From Clostridia bacterium (GTDB lineage Bacteria > Bacillota_A > Clostridia > Oscillospirales > CAG-272): a DNA stretch of 64,000 nucleotides. The stretch lies in assembly GCA_017501345.1 (NCBI GenBank), contig JAFVXC010000042.1:96909-160908 (forward strand), in the 5' to 3' direction. The position numbers and the translations under genes were made by a program. Shown here one piece after another: positions 16,091 through 25,214 of the stretch. How positions within the stretch are numbered: the stretch's first letter is position 1; each line of letters starts with the position of its first letter. The notes under the pieces were generated by a model. It was not told the origin of the DNA, made no database searches, and saw only the letters and a program-made list of their open reading frames with translations.

Positions 16091-18334
16091 TTATTCCGCA
16101 AACAGATATTTACCGCCTACGAGGGTCTCGGCTCTGCCCGAGGGAAGGGTGAGGTGTGCGGTGACGCCCGCGGGGATCTCAAATTCGTAGTAAACGACGT
16201 CGTTCTTGTAGTACCAGTAGGAGCGGATCGTGCCGTTTCGCGTGTCGATCGATGCGTCGGCAAAGCCGAGCGCCTTCGTGGGATGCGGCGCGAGGATGAC
16301 CTCCTTGTAGCCTGCCGCAGCTTCGGATGGGCTGATACCCGAGGAGACGCCGAAGATCCAATCAAACACCGCGCCGTATGCATAGTGGTTGAAGGAATTC
16401 ATCTTGGTGCTCCAGAAAGAGCCGTCCTCCTTCAGACTGTTCCAGTGCTCCCACATTGTCGTTGCGCCGTGGTTGACCGAATAGAGCCACGAGGGGCTCT
16501 TCTCTTGGAAAAGAAGGGCGTATGCCACGTCTGTGTAGCCGTTGTCCGAGAGAACGTGCAAAAGATAGGGTGTGCCGACGAAGCCCGTTGTCATACGGCC
16601 ACCGTTCTCGCGGATCATTTCTACGAGCCTTGCGGCGAGCGCGGGACGCTCCGATTCCTCGCAAAGTCCGAAGTGGAGGATCAGAACGAGAGAAGTCTGC
16701 GTCATTCCCTTGCGCAGCGGGTCATGAGGCTTCTTGCCCTCGGGAACGACCTCGGTCTGTGGATATTCCTCCTTCGGCATTCCGTTTTCCATAAAATATT
16801 CACGGAATGCGGAGCGTACCCTTGCATAGAGATCGCGATATGCGGACACATCCTCCCCGAGGATCTCGCCCGCTTTTACGACGAGGCTTGTAGAATACGC
16901 AAAGAAGGCACTCGCGATAAGGTCGGTTGAGGTCGCGCCGACGCACGTGTCTCCCCCCGCATCCATTGCGAGCCAGTCGCCGTAATGCTTTCCGCCAAGC
17001 CAGAGATATTCCTCGGGACCTTGTGTACGGAGAAAATCGACCCACGCCTTCATCATCGGGAAATGCTTTTTGAGGAGATTCTTATTGCCGTATGCGAGAT
17101 AAATCTGCCACGGCGCAACGGTGGCAACATCTCCCCACGCTGCCGATGTGCGGGTGCCTACGACCTGTGGAACGATGCCCTTTACGGCGCCGTTTCCGTC
17201 CTTTTGCTCAAGAGCTACGTCGCCGAGCCATTTTTCAAAAAATCTTTCGACGTCATAGTTGATCGCGGCGGTGCGGCAGAAGACCTGCGCGTCACCCGTC
17301 CAGCCGAGGCGCTCGTCTCTTTGCGGACAGTCGGTCGGAATGTCGAGGTAGTTCGACTTCTGCCCCCAGATGATGTTGTGGTAGAGCTGATTGATCTTTT
17401 CGTTTCCCGAGCGGTATCTGCCCGTGCGCTTGATGTCGGAGTTGACAGCGATCGCGGTGAAAGCACCGAGATCGACCTCATCGAAGGGATATTCGACGAG
17501 CTTTATGTAGCGGAAGCCCTGGAAGGAGTAGGTCGGCTTAAAGACGTCATCGCCGCCGCTCGTGATATAGGTCATTTCGTTCCGTGCGGCGCGGTAATTC
17601 TCGTTGTAGAAGTTGCCGTCCTTGTCGAGCACCTCGGCGTGGTGAAGCACGATGCGGCTTCCGCGCGGCGCGTTGATCCGCACCTCGACGTAGCCCGTCA
17701 TATTCTGACCGAAGTCGATGACGCGCTCTCCCTTGGGGGTAACGATAAGGGAAACGGGCGCGAGGCGCTCCTGCTCGACGATATCCTCGCCGACCTGCGG
17801 GATCAGCTTCGTTTTGAAGGTGGTCACGTCAGCATTTCCAAGGCATTTTTCCTCTGTGGAAAGATCGACGGTCTCGCCGTGATAGATCTCCGAGAAGGTG
17901 ACGGGGGAAGAGTAGACCTTCCACGAGCCGTCGGTCGCGATGCATTCCTTCGTGCCGTCTGTGTAGGTAATATTGAGCCATGCGATTACGGCGGCCTGCT
18001 TCGAGTAGAAGCCGTTTGATTTGGTATAGCCTATGTAGCCGACCGCCCAGCCGCGCCCGAGCCCGAGTGAGAGGGTATTCGACTTCACGAGGAGATCTGT
18101 GACGTCGTAGGTCTGGTACTGAATGCGGTGGTGATAGCTCGTCCATCCGGGCGTGAGGACCCCCTTGCCGAGGCGCTTGCCGTTCAGGAACGCGGCGTAT
18201 ATGCCGACTGCAGAGGCGGAGAGGATCGCTTTTTTTACGGTCTTGCCTGTTGCTTTGCTGAATTTCTTGCGGTAGATAAATACACCGTCTCCACAGGAGT
18301 GCGGGGAGGTGATCCAGAGAGCGTCTTTTTTCAT
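16091..18334 (-). CDS. Alpha-L-rhamnosidase, glycoside hydrolase family 78
   Basis: A 747-residue intracellular enzyme releasing terminal alpha-L-rhamnose from plant glycosides or rhamnose-containing polysaccharides. The N-terminal beta-sandwich (AAFLNGKRLGKGVLTPGW) is the rhamnosidase N domain. The (alpha/alpha)6 catalytic domain starts near residue 330 with the family hallmark DIPTDCPQRDERLGWTGD, which carries the general acid region. YGDWLAMD, TTMWEHWNS (second catalytic Glu) and NSFNHYAYGAVFDW follow. A C-terminal beta domain closes the protein. There is no signal peptide, so substrates must be imported as small glycosides. It stands alone; no rhamnose catabolic or transport gene is adjacent. 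Confidence 0.93.
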   Translation of the reverse strand: MKKDALWITSPHSCGDGVFIYRKKFSKATGKTVKKAILSASAVGIYAAFLNGKRLGKGVLTPGWTSYHHRIQYQTYDVTDLLVKSNTLSLGLGRGWAVGYIGYTKSNGFYSKQAAVIAWLNITYTDGTKECIATDGSWKVYSSPVTFSEIYHGETVDLSTEEKCLGNADVTTFKTKLIPQVGEDIVEQERLAPVSLIVTPKGERVIDFGQNMTGYVEVRINAPRGSRIVLHHAEVLDKDGNFYNENYRAARNEMTYITSGGDDVFKPTYSFQGFRYIKLVEYPFDEVDLGAFTAIAVNSDIKRTGRYRSGNEKINQLYHNIIWGQKSNYLDIPTDCPQRDERLGWTGDAQVFCRTAAINYDVERFFEKWLGDVALEQKDGNGAVKGIVPQVVGTRTSAAWGDVATVAPWQIYLAYGNKNLLKKHFPMMKAWVDFLRTQGPEEYLWLGGKHYGDWLAMDAGGDTCVGATSTDLIASAFFAYSTSLVVKAGEILGEDVSAYRDLYARVRSAFREYFMENGMPKEEYPQTEVVPEGKKPHDPLRKGMTQTSLVLILHFGLCEESERPALAARLVEMIRENGGRMTTGFVGTPYLLHVLSDNGYTDVAYALLFQEKSPSWLYSVNHGATTMWEHWNSLKEDGSFWSTKMNSFNHYAYGAVFDWIFGVSSGISPSEAAAGYKEVILAPHPTKALGFADASIDTRNGTIRSYWYYKNDVVYYEFEIPAGVTAHLTLPSGRAETLVGGKYLFAE

Positions 18335-18564
18335 AGGAGAAGCCTGACCTTTCGTTATGGTTTTGAGGGAAAATTATGTGAAATTCCTACATTATTTTCA
18401 TTATACAGTAGGCAGGTGAAAAAAACAACCCTTGTTTTTTCCAAAAAAGGGGATATTTTTCATTTTTGCCGTGTCGAATTGCACAGAATCTCACCCGTTC
18501 GGGAACCCAAATCGGCAGATGTGTACAAAGTCACGAAAAACCAAAAAAAGTGACGCGAAAATGC

Positions 18565-18600
18565 TTGACTTTTTTACTTTAGTGTGTTATCATACTAAAG
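18565..18600 (+). promoter_or_regulatory. Promoter of the his operon with TrpR-like operator
   Basis: TTGACT (18565-18570), 17 bp, TATCAT (18588-18593). The -10 sits in an inverted repeat: CTTTAGTGTG (18577-18586), TTAT, CATACTAAAG (18591-18600), with nine of ten pairs. This is the natural site for the YerC/TrpR-like protein encoded directly downstream. The rest of the intergenic stretch 18335-18560 is AT-rich and shows nothing else I can name. Confidence 0.65.
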
Positions 18601-18660
18601 TATTTTATTTTGAAAAAGTATATTCCCCATTGAACGATATATATAATGAGGAGAACAGAA

Positions 18661-18948
18661 ATGGATTTTCACGAAAACGAAGGCTACCGCCTGCTGGTAA
18701 AGGCGATTCTTTCCCTCGAAAACGAGAAGGACTGCGACGCATTTCTTGAGGATCTGCTCACGAAGAAGGAGCTTTCCGATATGGCACAGCGCATCCTTGT
18801 TGCAAAGCGGCTTTCCGAGCAGGTGGTGTACAGCAAGATCGTTGAGGAAACGGGTGCAAGCACCGCGACGATCAGCCGTGTGAACCGTTGCTACAATTAC
18901 GGAACGGGTGGATACGGTGCGACGCTGGAGCGCATTAAAGAAGACTAA
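18661..18948 (+). CDS. YerC/TrpR-family repressor heading the his operon
   Basis: A 95-residue all-helical protein of the YerC/YecD branch of the TrpR superfamily. The HTH region is SKIVEETGASTATISRVNRC, preceded by the conserved FLEDLLTKKELSDMAQRI. As first gene of the histidine operon, with a palindrome over the -10, it is the likely local repressor. From memory, TrpR-like regulators of this branch (called HisR) have been proposed to control histidine genes in Firmicutes; that agrees with the context but was not checked here. ATG 18661 was chosen over an ATG 15 nt upstream because GAGGAGAA (18648-18655) sits 5 nt before it. Confidence 0.88.
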   Translation: MDFHENEGYRLLVKAILSLENEKDCDAFLEDLLTKKELSDMAQRILVAKRLSEQVVYSKIVEETGASTATISRVNRCYNYGTGGYGATLERIKED

Positions 18949-18971
18949 GAACCGAAACGAAAGAGGTATTT

Positions 18972-20090
18972 ATGAATTTACCGAAGGAGATATTACGCAG
19001 CAATGAGGAGGCGGTGCTCCGTCTGCGTGCGCTTTATCACAGCTACGGATATACAAGATTTAAGGTCAGCAAGTTTGAGGAATACGACCTCTACGCGCAC
19101 AACAAGAGCTTTCTCGTTTGCGAAAATATTCTGACCTTTACCGATACGAACGGAAAGCTGATGGCGCTGAAGCCCGACGTGACGCTTTCAATCGTCAAGA
19201 ACGTCGGTGCGGAGGAGACTGCCACGCATAAGCTTTGCTACAGCGAAACGGTCTACCGTACCGCTGGCGGTGCGGAGGGCTTCCGCGAGATCGGGCAGAC
19301 CGGGCTTGAGTGTATCGGAAGGATCGATCCCTACCTCACGGGTGAGGTTCTGATGCTGGCGGAAAAGAGCCTTTCATTGATCGGCGACCGCTACGTGCTC
19401 GACCTCTCGCATATGGGCTTCCTGCTCGGACTGCTCGCGTCTGTCGGTGTTGAGGACCGCGACGTCGGAGCGGTGCTCGCTCTGATGGCAAACAAGAATC
19501 TGCCGGGGCTTTCGGCGTTCCTCTCGGAGAGAGGGCTTGACGGATCGGCGCTCGCGGCTGTGACTTCTGTATATGAGCCTCTCAAGTCGGCGCTCCCGAA
19601 GCTTGCGGAGTATGTGCGCGGCGACAAAATGCAGGCGGCGTATGACGAGCTTCTCACGATCTCCCGTGTTGCGGAGGCTTGGGGCATCCTCGATTCACTT
19701 TATCTTGATTTTTCGATCGCGGGAGACCGCAACTATTATGATGGCATCATCTTTCGCGGCTACGTCGACGGTATTCCCGAGGCGATCCTCCTCGGCGGAC
19801 GGTATGATAGCCTGATTCGTAAGATGGGAAGGCGTGCCGAGGCGATCGGCTTTGCGGTCTATCCCGAATTGATCGATGCGCTTGATGCGCCCACCGCACG
19901 GTATGACGTTGACGCGGTTCTGCTGTACGGAGACATAGACGACGTCGGAGACGTGATCGCGGCGGTGAATGCGCTTGAGGAGAGCGGCAGGACGGTTCGT
20001 GCAGAGCGCGGTGAGACGACCGCAATGCGTTGCCGTGCACTTTACAAAATGCAGGGAAGGGAGGCAGTGCTCCTTGAAACAGTGGATTAA
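18972..20090 (+). CDS. hisZ: ATP phosphoribosyltransferase regulatory subunit
   Basis: A 372-residue protein related to the catalytic core of class II histidyl-tRNA synthetase but lacking its tRNA-binding function. Visible family features include the opening helix (EEAVLRLRALYHSYGYTRF), LMALKPDVTLSIVKN (motif 2-like), YRTAGGAEGFREIGQTGLECIG and LGGRYDSLIRKMG (motif 3-like). HisZ pairs with the short-form HisG to make the first enzyme of histidine synthesis and gives it feedback control by histidine. The short HisG encoded next fits this. It ends with 17 bases of overlap into hisG, so the two subunits are probably made in step. Confidence 0.93.
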   Translation: MNLPKEILRSNEEAVLRLRALYHSYGYTRFKVSKFEEYDLYAHNKSFLVCENILTFTDTNGKLMALKPDVTLSIVKNVGAEETATHKLCYSETVYRTAGGAEGFREIGQTGLECIGRIDPYLTGEVLMLAEKSLSLIGDRYVLDLSHMGFLLGLLASVGVEDRDVGAVLALMANKNLPGLSAFLSERGLDGSALAAVTSVYEPLKSALPKLAEYVRGDKMQAAYDELLTISRVAEAWGILDSLYLDFSIAGDRNYYDGIIFRGYVDGIPEAILLGGRYDSLIRKMGRRAEAIGFAVYPELIDALDAPTARYDVDAVLLYGDIDDVGDVIAAVNALEESGRTVRAERGETTAMRCRALYKMQGREAVLLETVD

Positions 20091-20709
20091 CATCGCCCTC
20101 CCGAAGGGCAGACTCGGTGAAAAGGCATACGGTATATTCGAGCAGGCGGGTTATGCTTGCCCCTCGATCAAGGAAGAGAACCGCAAGCTGATCTTCGAAA
20201 ATGAGGAGCTCGGCATCCGTTATTTCTGGGTGAAGCCCTCGGACGTCGTGATCTACGTCGAGAGAGGTGCCGCAGACGTCGGCATTGCGGGAAAGGACAT
20301 CATTCTCGAGTATTCTCCCGACATTTACGAGCTCGCAGATCTCGGTATGGGTAAATGCCGTATGGCGGTTGCGTGTAAGAAGGATTTCCGTGACGACAGA
20401 GAGCGGACGCTCCGTGTTGCAACGAAATTCCCGAATATTGCAAAGAAATTTTATGCGGGCAAGAGCCGAGAGATCGATATCATCAAGCTGAACGGCTCGA
20501 TCGAGCTTGCACCGATCCTCGGACTCTCCGACGTGATCGTCGATATCGTCGAGACGGGCAAGACCCTATACGAGAACGACCTTGAGCCGCGAGATACGAT
20601 CGTACAGATCAGCGCGTGGCTCGTTGCGAACAAGGTCAGCTATAAATTCAAAAATCGAGAGATCATCCGTATGTGCGAGGAGATCAATAAAATTCTTGAG
20701 AACGGATGA
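20074..20709 (+). CDS. hisG: ATP phosphoribosyltransferase catalytic subunit, short form
   Basis: A 211-residue enzyme joining ATP and PRPP, the committed step of histidine synthesis. It has the family opening INIALPKGRLGEKAY, the central RYFWVKPSDVVIYVERGAADVGIAGKD, and the PRPP loop region LNGSIELAPILGLSDVIVDIVETGKT. The regulatory C-terminal domain of long HisG is absent, as expected when HisZ is present. No ATG fits; I propose TTG at 20074, 9 nt after GGGAGG (20059-20064), which puts the start inside the end of hisZ. The exact start is the only uncertain point. Confidence 0.94.
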   Translation: MKQWINIALPKGRLGEKAYGIFEQAGYACPSIKEENRKLIFENEELGIRYFWVKPSDVVIYVERGAADVGIAGKDIILEYSPDIYELADLGMGKCRMAVACKKDFRDDRERTLRVATKFPNIAKKFYAGKSREIDIIKLNGSIELAPILGLSDVIVDIVETGKTLYENDLEPRDTIVQISAWLVANKVSYKFKNREIIRMCEEINKILENG

Positions 20710-20722
20710 ACAGAGGTAGAAT

Positions 20723-22012
20723 ATGATTCGAATTTACGAATACGGCGAGGTGGCAAACGAAGAGATCTTCGCGCGCCCGAATGCTGATATCGACGTTTCG
20801 GGAACCGTTTCGGAGATCATCGAAAACGTCAAAGCAAACGGAGATAAAGCACTTCTTGGGTACTGCGAAAAATTCGACAAGGTGACGCTCGACTCTCTTG
20901 AGGTCACGGCGGAGGAGATCGACGAGGCATTCGCGTCCGTCGACGAGAAATTCCTCGACGTGATGAAGCGCGCGAAGGAGAATATCTACGCGTTCCATAA
21001 GCGGCAGGTGCGGAACAGCTTCGTGATCGAGGACAGAGACGGTATCGTTCTCGGACAGAAGGTGATGCCGATCGAGCGCGTCGGACTTTACGTGCCCGGC
21101 GGAACGGCGGCGTATCCCTCGTCGGTCTTGATGAACTCGGTGCCCGCCAAGATCGCGGGATGCGAAATGATCGTGATGGTGACTCCCCCCGGCAAGGACG
21201 GCAAGGTCAATCCCGTCATCCTTGCGGCGGCGAAGATCGCGGGCGTTGACCGCATCTTCAAGGTGGGTGGTGCACAGGCAGTTGCGGCGCTCGCGTACGG
21301 AACCGAGAGCGTTCCGCGTGTCGACAAGATCGTCGGCCCCGGAAACGCCTTCGTCGCAGAGGCAAAGAAGCAGGTGTTCGGCAGAGTTGCGATCGATATG
21401 ATCGCAGGTCCGAGCGAGATCCTCGTCGTAGCGGACGGAAAGTGTGACCCCGAGGTGGTCGCCGCTGATCTTCTCTCGCAGGCAGAGCACGACAGAATGG
21501 CGTCGGCGGTGCTCGTCACCGATTCGATGGCACTCGCTAAGGGCGTCAGCGATGCGCTTGAACGGCAGATCCCGATGCTCGAGCGAGCAGAGATCGCGCG
21601 CACGTCGATCGACCGTAACGGCAAGATCATCGTTGCGAAGGATCTCGATCTCGCGATCGACGTCGCGAATGAGATCGCTCCCGAGCATCTTGAGCTTTGT
21701 GTCGACAACCCGTTTGACTATCTTTCGAGGATCCGCCACGCAGGCTCGATCTTTATGGGCAGAAATTGCCCCGAGGCGCTCGGTGATTATTTCGCGGGAC
21801 CGAACCATACGCTTCCGACGAGCGGAACGGCAAGATTTTCGAGCCCCCTGTCGGTGGACGATTTCGTAAAGAAGTCGCAGTTTACCTATTACACTGAGGA
21901 AGCCCTCGCAGCGGTCGCCGAGGACGTAGCGTACTTCGCACGCAAGGAAGGGCTGACCGCACACGCCGAAAGTGCAGTTGTGCGCGGCAAGAGAAGGAAG
22001 GACACGAAGTGA
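20723..22012 (+). CDS. hisD: Histidinol dehydrogenase
   Basis: A 429-residue zinc enzyme that oxidises L-histidinol to L-histidine in two NAD-dependent steps. Diagnostic segments are YVPGGTAAYPSSVLMNSVPA, GPGNAFVAEAKK, IDMIAGPSEILVVAD, DLLSQAEHD (catalytic Glu-His) and NCPEALGDYFAGPNHTLPT. Its length equals the family norm. It lies 13 nt after hisG, with AGAGGTAG ahead of the ATG, and its stop overlaps the hisC GTG. Confidence 0.96.
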   Translation: MIRIYEYGEVANEEIFARPNADIDVSGTVSEIIENVKANGDKALLGYCEKFDKVTLDSLEVTAEEIDEAFASVDEKFLDVMKRAKENIYAFHKRQVRNSFVIEDRDGIVLGQKVMPIERVGLYVPGGTAAYPSSVLMNSVPAKIAGCEMIVMVTPPGKDGKVNPVILAAAKIAGVDRIFKVGGAQAVAALAYGTESVPRVDKIVGPGNAFVAEAKKQVFGRVAIDMIAGPSEILVVADGKCDPEVVAADLLSQAEHDRMASAVLVTDSMALAKGVSDALERQIPMLERAEIARTSIDRNGKIIVAKDLDLAIDVANEIAPEHLELCVDNPFDYLSRIRHAGSIFMGRNCPEALGDYFAGPNHTLPTSGTARFSSPLSVDDFVKKSQFTYYTEEALAAVAEDVAYFARKEGLTAHAESAVVRGKRRKDTK

Positions 22013-23094
22013 GCCGTTTTTTGAACGAACGATACGCGGCGCTCGAGGCATATACCCCCGGAGAGCAGCCGCGTGACAAGAAATACATCAAGTTGAATAC
22101 GAACGAATCGCCCTTCCCGCCGTCCGCTGGTGTGATCGCGGCGCTGAGCGGAAGCGAGGTCGCAGATCTGAGGCTTTATCCCGATCCCGAATGTAAGGCT
22201 TTGAAGGGAAAGCTCAGCGAACTTTTTGGGTACGGTGCCGAGAACATCTTCGTGTCGAACGGCTCGGACGATATCCTGAACTTCGCTTTTATGGCGTTTT
22301 TCGATTTGGGTGTGCGTTTTCCCGATATATCCTACGGATTTTATAAGGTTTACGCCGATCTTCACGGTGTTCCGTACGAGACCGTACCGCTCAGAGATGA
22401 TTTCCGCGTTGCGGTCGGGGATTATATCGGTTGTGAACAGAATGTCGTGATCGCGAATCCGAACGCACCGACGGGGCTTTGCCTTTCGAGGGACGAGGTT
22501 GAACAGATCGTTCGGTCGAACCCGGATCGCGTTGTTCTGATTGACGAGGCATACGTCGATTTCGGTGGTGAAAGCGCGATCCCGCTTGTTAAGAAATACG
22601 ACAACCTTCTCGTTGTCAGAACCTTCTCGAAGTCGGCGTCTCTTGCGGGCGGACGGCTTGGCTTTGCGGTGGCGAGCGAGGGACTGATCAGAGATCTTGA
22701 GAAGATCAAATATTCGACGAATCCGTACAGCCTGAATCGCCTGACCCTGCTTGCGGGTGAAAGAACGGTGGACGACGCGGATTATTACCGCGAAAACTGC
22801 CGCATCATTGCGGAGAACCGTGATTATACCATCAGAGAGCTTCGCCGCCTCGGCTTTACGGTGACCGATTCCAAGGCGAACTTCGTATTCGCGGAATCGC
22901 CCGACGTGGATGGCGAAACGCTGTATTACGAGCTCCGCGAGCGTGGTATCCTTGTCCGCTTCTTCGGCAAGGGTAGGATCAAAAATTATAACCGTATTAC
23001 AGTCGGTACACGCGCCGATATGGACGCGCTGCTGAAGGCGATCGAGGAGATACGAGGGGAGATGATCCGAGGCTCTGCCTCGGGCTCCGCATAA
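22009..23094 (+). CDS. hisC: Histidinol-phosphate aminotransferase
   Basis: A 361-residue class I/II PLP enzyme making L-histidinol phosphate from imidazole acetol phosphate and glutamate. Visible are KLNTNESPFPPS at the N-terminus, NPNAPTGL, DEAYVDFGG (PLP ring contacts), the Schiff-base lysine in TFSKSASLAGGRLGFA (~209), and the late RITVGTRADMDAL. It starts with GTG 22009, overlapping the hisD TGA. The last residues, RGSASGSA, have no counterpart in the family and are encoded by the GC-rich hairpin that begins the repeat element at 23067, so the element forms the 3' end of the gene. Confidence 0.95.
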   Translation: MSRFLNERYAALEAYTPGEQPRDKKYIKLNTNESPFPPSAGVIAALSGSEVADLRLYPDPECKALKGKLSELFGYGAENIFVSNGSDDILNFAFMAFFDLGVRFPDISYGFYKVYADLHGVPYETVPLRDDFRVAVGDYIGCEQNVVIANPNAPTGLCLSRDEVEQIVRSNPDRVVLIDEAYVDFGGESAIPLVKKYDNLLVVRTFSKSASLAGGRLGFAVASEGLIRDLEKIKYSTNPYSLNRLTLLAGERTVDDADYYRENCRIIAENRDYTIRELRRLGFTVTDSKANFVFAESPDVDGETLYYELRERGILVRFFGKGRIKNYNRITVGTRADMDALLKAIEEIRGEMIRGSASGSA

Positions 23095-23236
23095 GAAACT
23101 TTTTCCAAAAAGTTTCTTATGAATCTTCAAAAACCTTTCAGGCAAAAAAATATTTTCTTTGAGAAAAGTTCTTGAAGTTCTCAGAAACTTCTTTCAAGAA
23201 GTTTTTGAGTAGGGGTGCGGGGGCAACGCCCCTGCA
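23067..23236. repeat. Dispersed hairpin element, copy A (full, within his operon)
   Basis: Order: CCGAGGC-tct-GCCTCGG hairpin (23067-23083), AAGAAACTTTTT hairpin (23091-23120, 14-bp arms), spacer with CTTCAAAAACCTTTC, AT-rich centre, CTTGAAGTTC, second hairpin with GAAACTTCTT arms (23180-23209), and GC-rich hairpin around GGGGCAACGCCCC (23217-23235). It is one of eight copies in the window. It overlaps the hisC 3' end and stops about 4 bases before the hisB ribosome binding site. Confidence 0.85.
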
Positions 23237-23260
23237 AATACAAAAAAGGAGGCGTTCAAA

Positions 23261-23851
23261 GTGAGAACAGCCGAGATCAAAAGAACCACGAAGGAAACCG
23301 ATATCCGGCTTTCCCTTTCACTCGACGGAACGGGAAAGGGAGAAATTAAGACGGGAGTCGGCTTCCTTGACCATATGCTGACGCTTTTTGCGTCGCACGG
23401 CAGATTTGACCTCACCGTAAGGTGCAATGGCGACACTGAGGTGGACGATCACCATAGCGTTGAGGACATTGCGATCTGTCTCGGGCAGGCGCTCCGTGAG
23501 GCACTCGGGGACTGCAAGGGCATCAATCGCTACGGCAGTATGCTTCTTCCGATGGACGAGGCACTCGTCCGCGTTGTGATCGATGTGTCGGGCAGACCCT
23601 ATCTCGCTTACCGTATGGATATTCCGACCGAGAAGGTGGGCAGCTTTGACACCGAGCTCGTTGAGGAATTTCTCCTTGGCTTCGTGCGTTCGGCAGGTAT
23701 TACCTTGCACGTCGCACAGCTTGACGGAAGCAATTCCCACCATATCATCGAGGGACTGTTCAAAGCGCTCGGACGCGCACTCCGTGGGGCGGTGCGACTC
23801 GATCCCGACCGTGCGGATGAGATCCCTTCGACCAAGGGGAGCCTTTTATGA
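23261..23851 (+). CDS. hisB: Imidazoleglycerol-phosphate dehydratase
   Basis: A 196-residue enzyme of the monofunctional type. It carries the two metal-binding half-sites of the duplicated fold: DDHHSVEDIAICLGQ and SNSHHIIEGLFKALGRA, plus GVGFLDHMLTLFASHG. There is no fused histidinol-phosphatase domain, so that step must come from elsewhere. The start is GTG 23261 with AAAGGAGG (23246-23253) 7 nt upstream. A dispersed repeat separates it from hisC, while its end overlaps hisH by 4 bases. Confidence 0.95.
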   Translation: MRTAEIKRTTKETDIRLSLSLDGTGKGEIKTGVGFLDHMLTLFASHGRFDLTVRCNGDTEVDDHHSVEDIAICLGQALREALGDCKGINRYGSMLLPMDEALVRVVIDVSGRPYLAYRMDIPTEKVGSFDTELVEEFLLGFVRSAGITLHVAQLDGSNSHHIIEGLFKALGRALRGAVRLDPDRADEIPSTKGSLL

Positions 23852-24492
23852 TAGCAATTATTGATTACGGAGTCGGGAATCTCTTTTCGCTGAGGAGCTC
23901 CTTTGCGGCGATCGGCGCGGAGGCGGTTGTGACGAGTGACGAAGCGGTCATTCGCTCCTGTGACCGTTTGATTCTCCCCGGTGTCGGCGCATTTGAGGAT
24001 GCCGCACGAAAGCTCCGCGAATCGGGGCTTGACAAGGTCGTGCTGCGCGAGGCGGCGGCGGGAAAGCCGCTCCTCGGCATCTGCCTCGGAATGCAGATGC
24101 TGTTTCAGCAGAGCTACGAATACGGCTGTCACGAGGGGCTCGGACTCATCCCCGGTGCGGTGCGTCCGATCAAGGAGGTACACGACAGAGAGGGCACTTC
24201 GCTGAAGATCCCGCATATTGGCTGGAACGCACTGTCCTTCGGTGGCAAGAAGAGCCCTCTTTGGAAATATATCAAGGAGGGGGACTACGTGTATTTCGTC
24301 CATTCCTTCTATGGCGCAGACTGCGACGAATCGGTCATTGCATCGACCGAATACGGCGGAACGCTGACGGCGGCGGTTGCGCGTGGGAACGTATACGGAA
24401 CGCAGTTCCACCCCGAGAAGAGCGGAAAGGTCGGACTTGCGATCCTGCGCGCATTCTGTGAAATCGAGCAAGGAGGGGTGACGGAATGCTGA
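23848..24492 (+). CDS. hisH: Imidazole glycerol phosphate synthase, glutaminase subunit
   Basis: A 214-residue class I glutamine amidotransferase that supplies ammonia to HisF. The nucleophile is in PLLGICLGMQMLF (Cys ~80) and the catalytic His-Glu pair in GTQFHPEKSGKVG (~190). DYGVGNLFSLRSS at the N-terminus is typical of HisH. ATG 23848 overlaps the hisB stop, and its end overlaps hisA by 7 bases, so the genes are translationally coupled. Confidence 0.96.
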   Translation: MIAIIDYGVGNLFSLRSSFAAIGAEAVVTSDEAVIRSCDRLILPGVGAFEDAARKLRESGLDKVVLREAAAGKPLLGICLGMQMLFQQSYEYGCHEGLGLIPGAVRPIKEVHDREGTSLKIPHIGWNALSFGGKKSPLWKYIKEGDYVYFVHSFYGADCDESVIASTEYGGTLTAAVARGNVYGTQFHPEKSGKVGLAILRAFCEIEQGGVTEC

Positions 24493-25214
24493 AGCTATTT
24501 CCTGCGATCGATCTGATCGGCGGACAAGCGGTCAGGCTTGTCAAGGGAGACTATAGTCAAATGACGGTTTACAGCAGCGATCCCGCGGGGGTCGCAGAGG
24601 GCTTCCGCCGATCGGGCGCGGAATGCCTCCACCTCGTAGACCTTGAGGGCGCGAGAGACGGCAACACGCCGAACCTCGAAACGGTAAAGGAGATCATCAG
24701 ACGCTCCGACCTCTTCACAGAGATCGGCGGCGGCATCCGAAACGAGGAGACGGTAAAGACCTACCTCGACGCAGGTGCGGGGCGTGTCATTCTCGGCACG
24801 GCAGCCTTGAAGGATCCCGAATTCCTCGACCGGATGCTCGACAAATACAAAGAGAAAATTGCAGTCGGCGTTGATTTCCGCGACGGTAAGGTCGCGGTCA
24901 AGGGCTGGCTTGAATTATCGGACGTTTCGTGCTTTGATTTCTGCGAAAGCCTTGAAAGACGGGGCGTTCGGACGGTGATCTGCACCGATATTTCAAAGGA
25001 CGGACTCCTCGGCGGCACGAATATTGATCTTTATCGTGAGATGGTCGGGAAATTTTCGATGGATCTCACGGCGTCGGGCGGTGTTTCAACCCTCGACGAC
25101 GTCAAAAAGCTGTGCGATATGGGCATCTACGGCGCGATCCTCGGAAAGGCGCTCTATACGGGAATGCTCGATCTCGGTGAAGCCGTCGCACTTGTACAGG
25201 AGGGAAGCATATGA
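24486..25214 (+). CDS. hisA: Phosphoribosylformimino-5-aminoimidazole carboxamide ribotide isomerase
   Basis: A 242-residue TIM barrel catalysing the Amadori isomerisation of ProFAR to PRFAR. Catalytic Asp residues are in FPAIDLIGGQAVRL (Asp8) and ICTDISKDG (~Asp130). The two phosphate-binding halves typical of the HisA/HisF family are visible as EIGGGIRN and TASGGVSTLDD. ATG 24486 overlaps the hisH stop, with AAGGAGGGG just upstream inside hisH. Confidence 0.95.
   Translation: MLKLFPAIDLIGGQAVRLVKGDYSQMTVYSSDPAGVAEGFRRSGAECLHLVDLEGARDGNTPNLETVKEIIRRSDLFTEIGGGIRNEETVKTYLDAGAGRVILGTAALKDPEFLDRMLDKYKEKIAVGVDFRDGKVAVKGWLELSDVSCFDFCESLERRGVRTVICTDISKDGLLGGTNIDLYREMVGKFSMDLTASGGVSTLDDVKKLCDMGIYGAILGKALYTGMLDLGEAVALVQEGSI

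Noticed and set aside
18335..18660. Histidine T-box before the his operon
   Set aside because: No GGTGGTACC-type antiterminator core; a promoter palindrome explains the region better. The gaps before glnS and gltX were checked too and hold only repeat elements.
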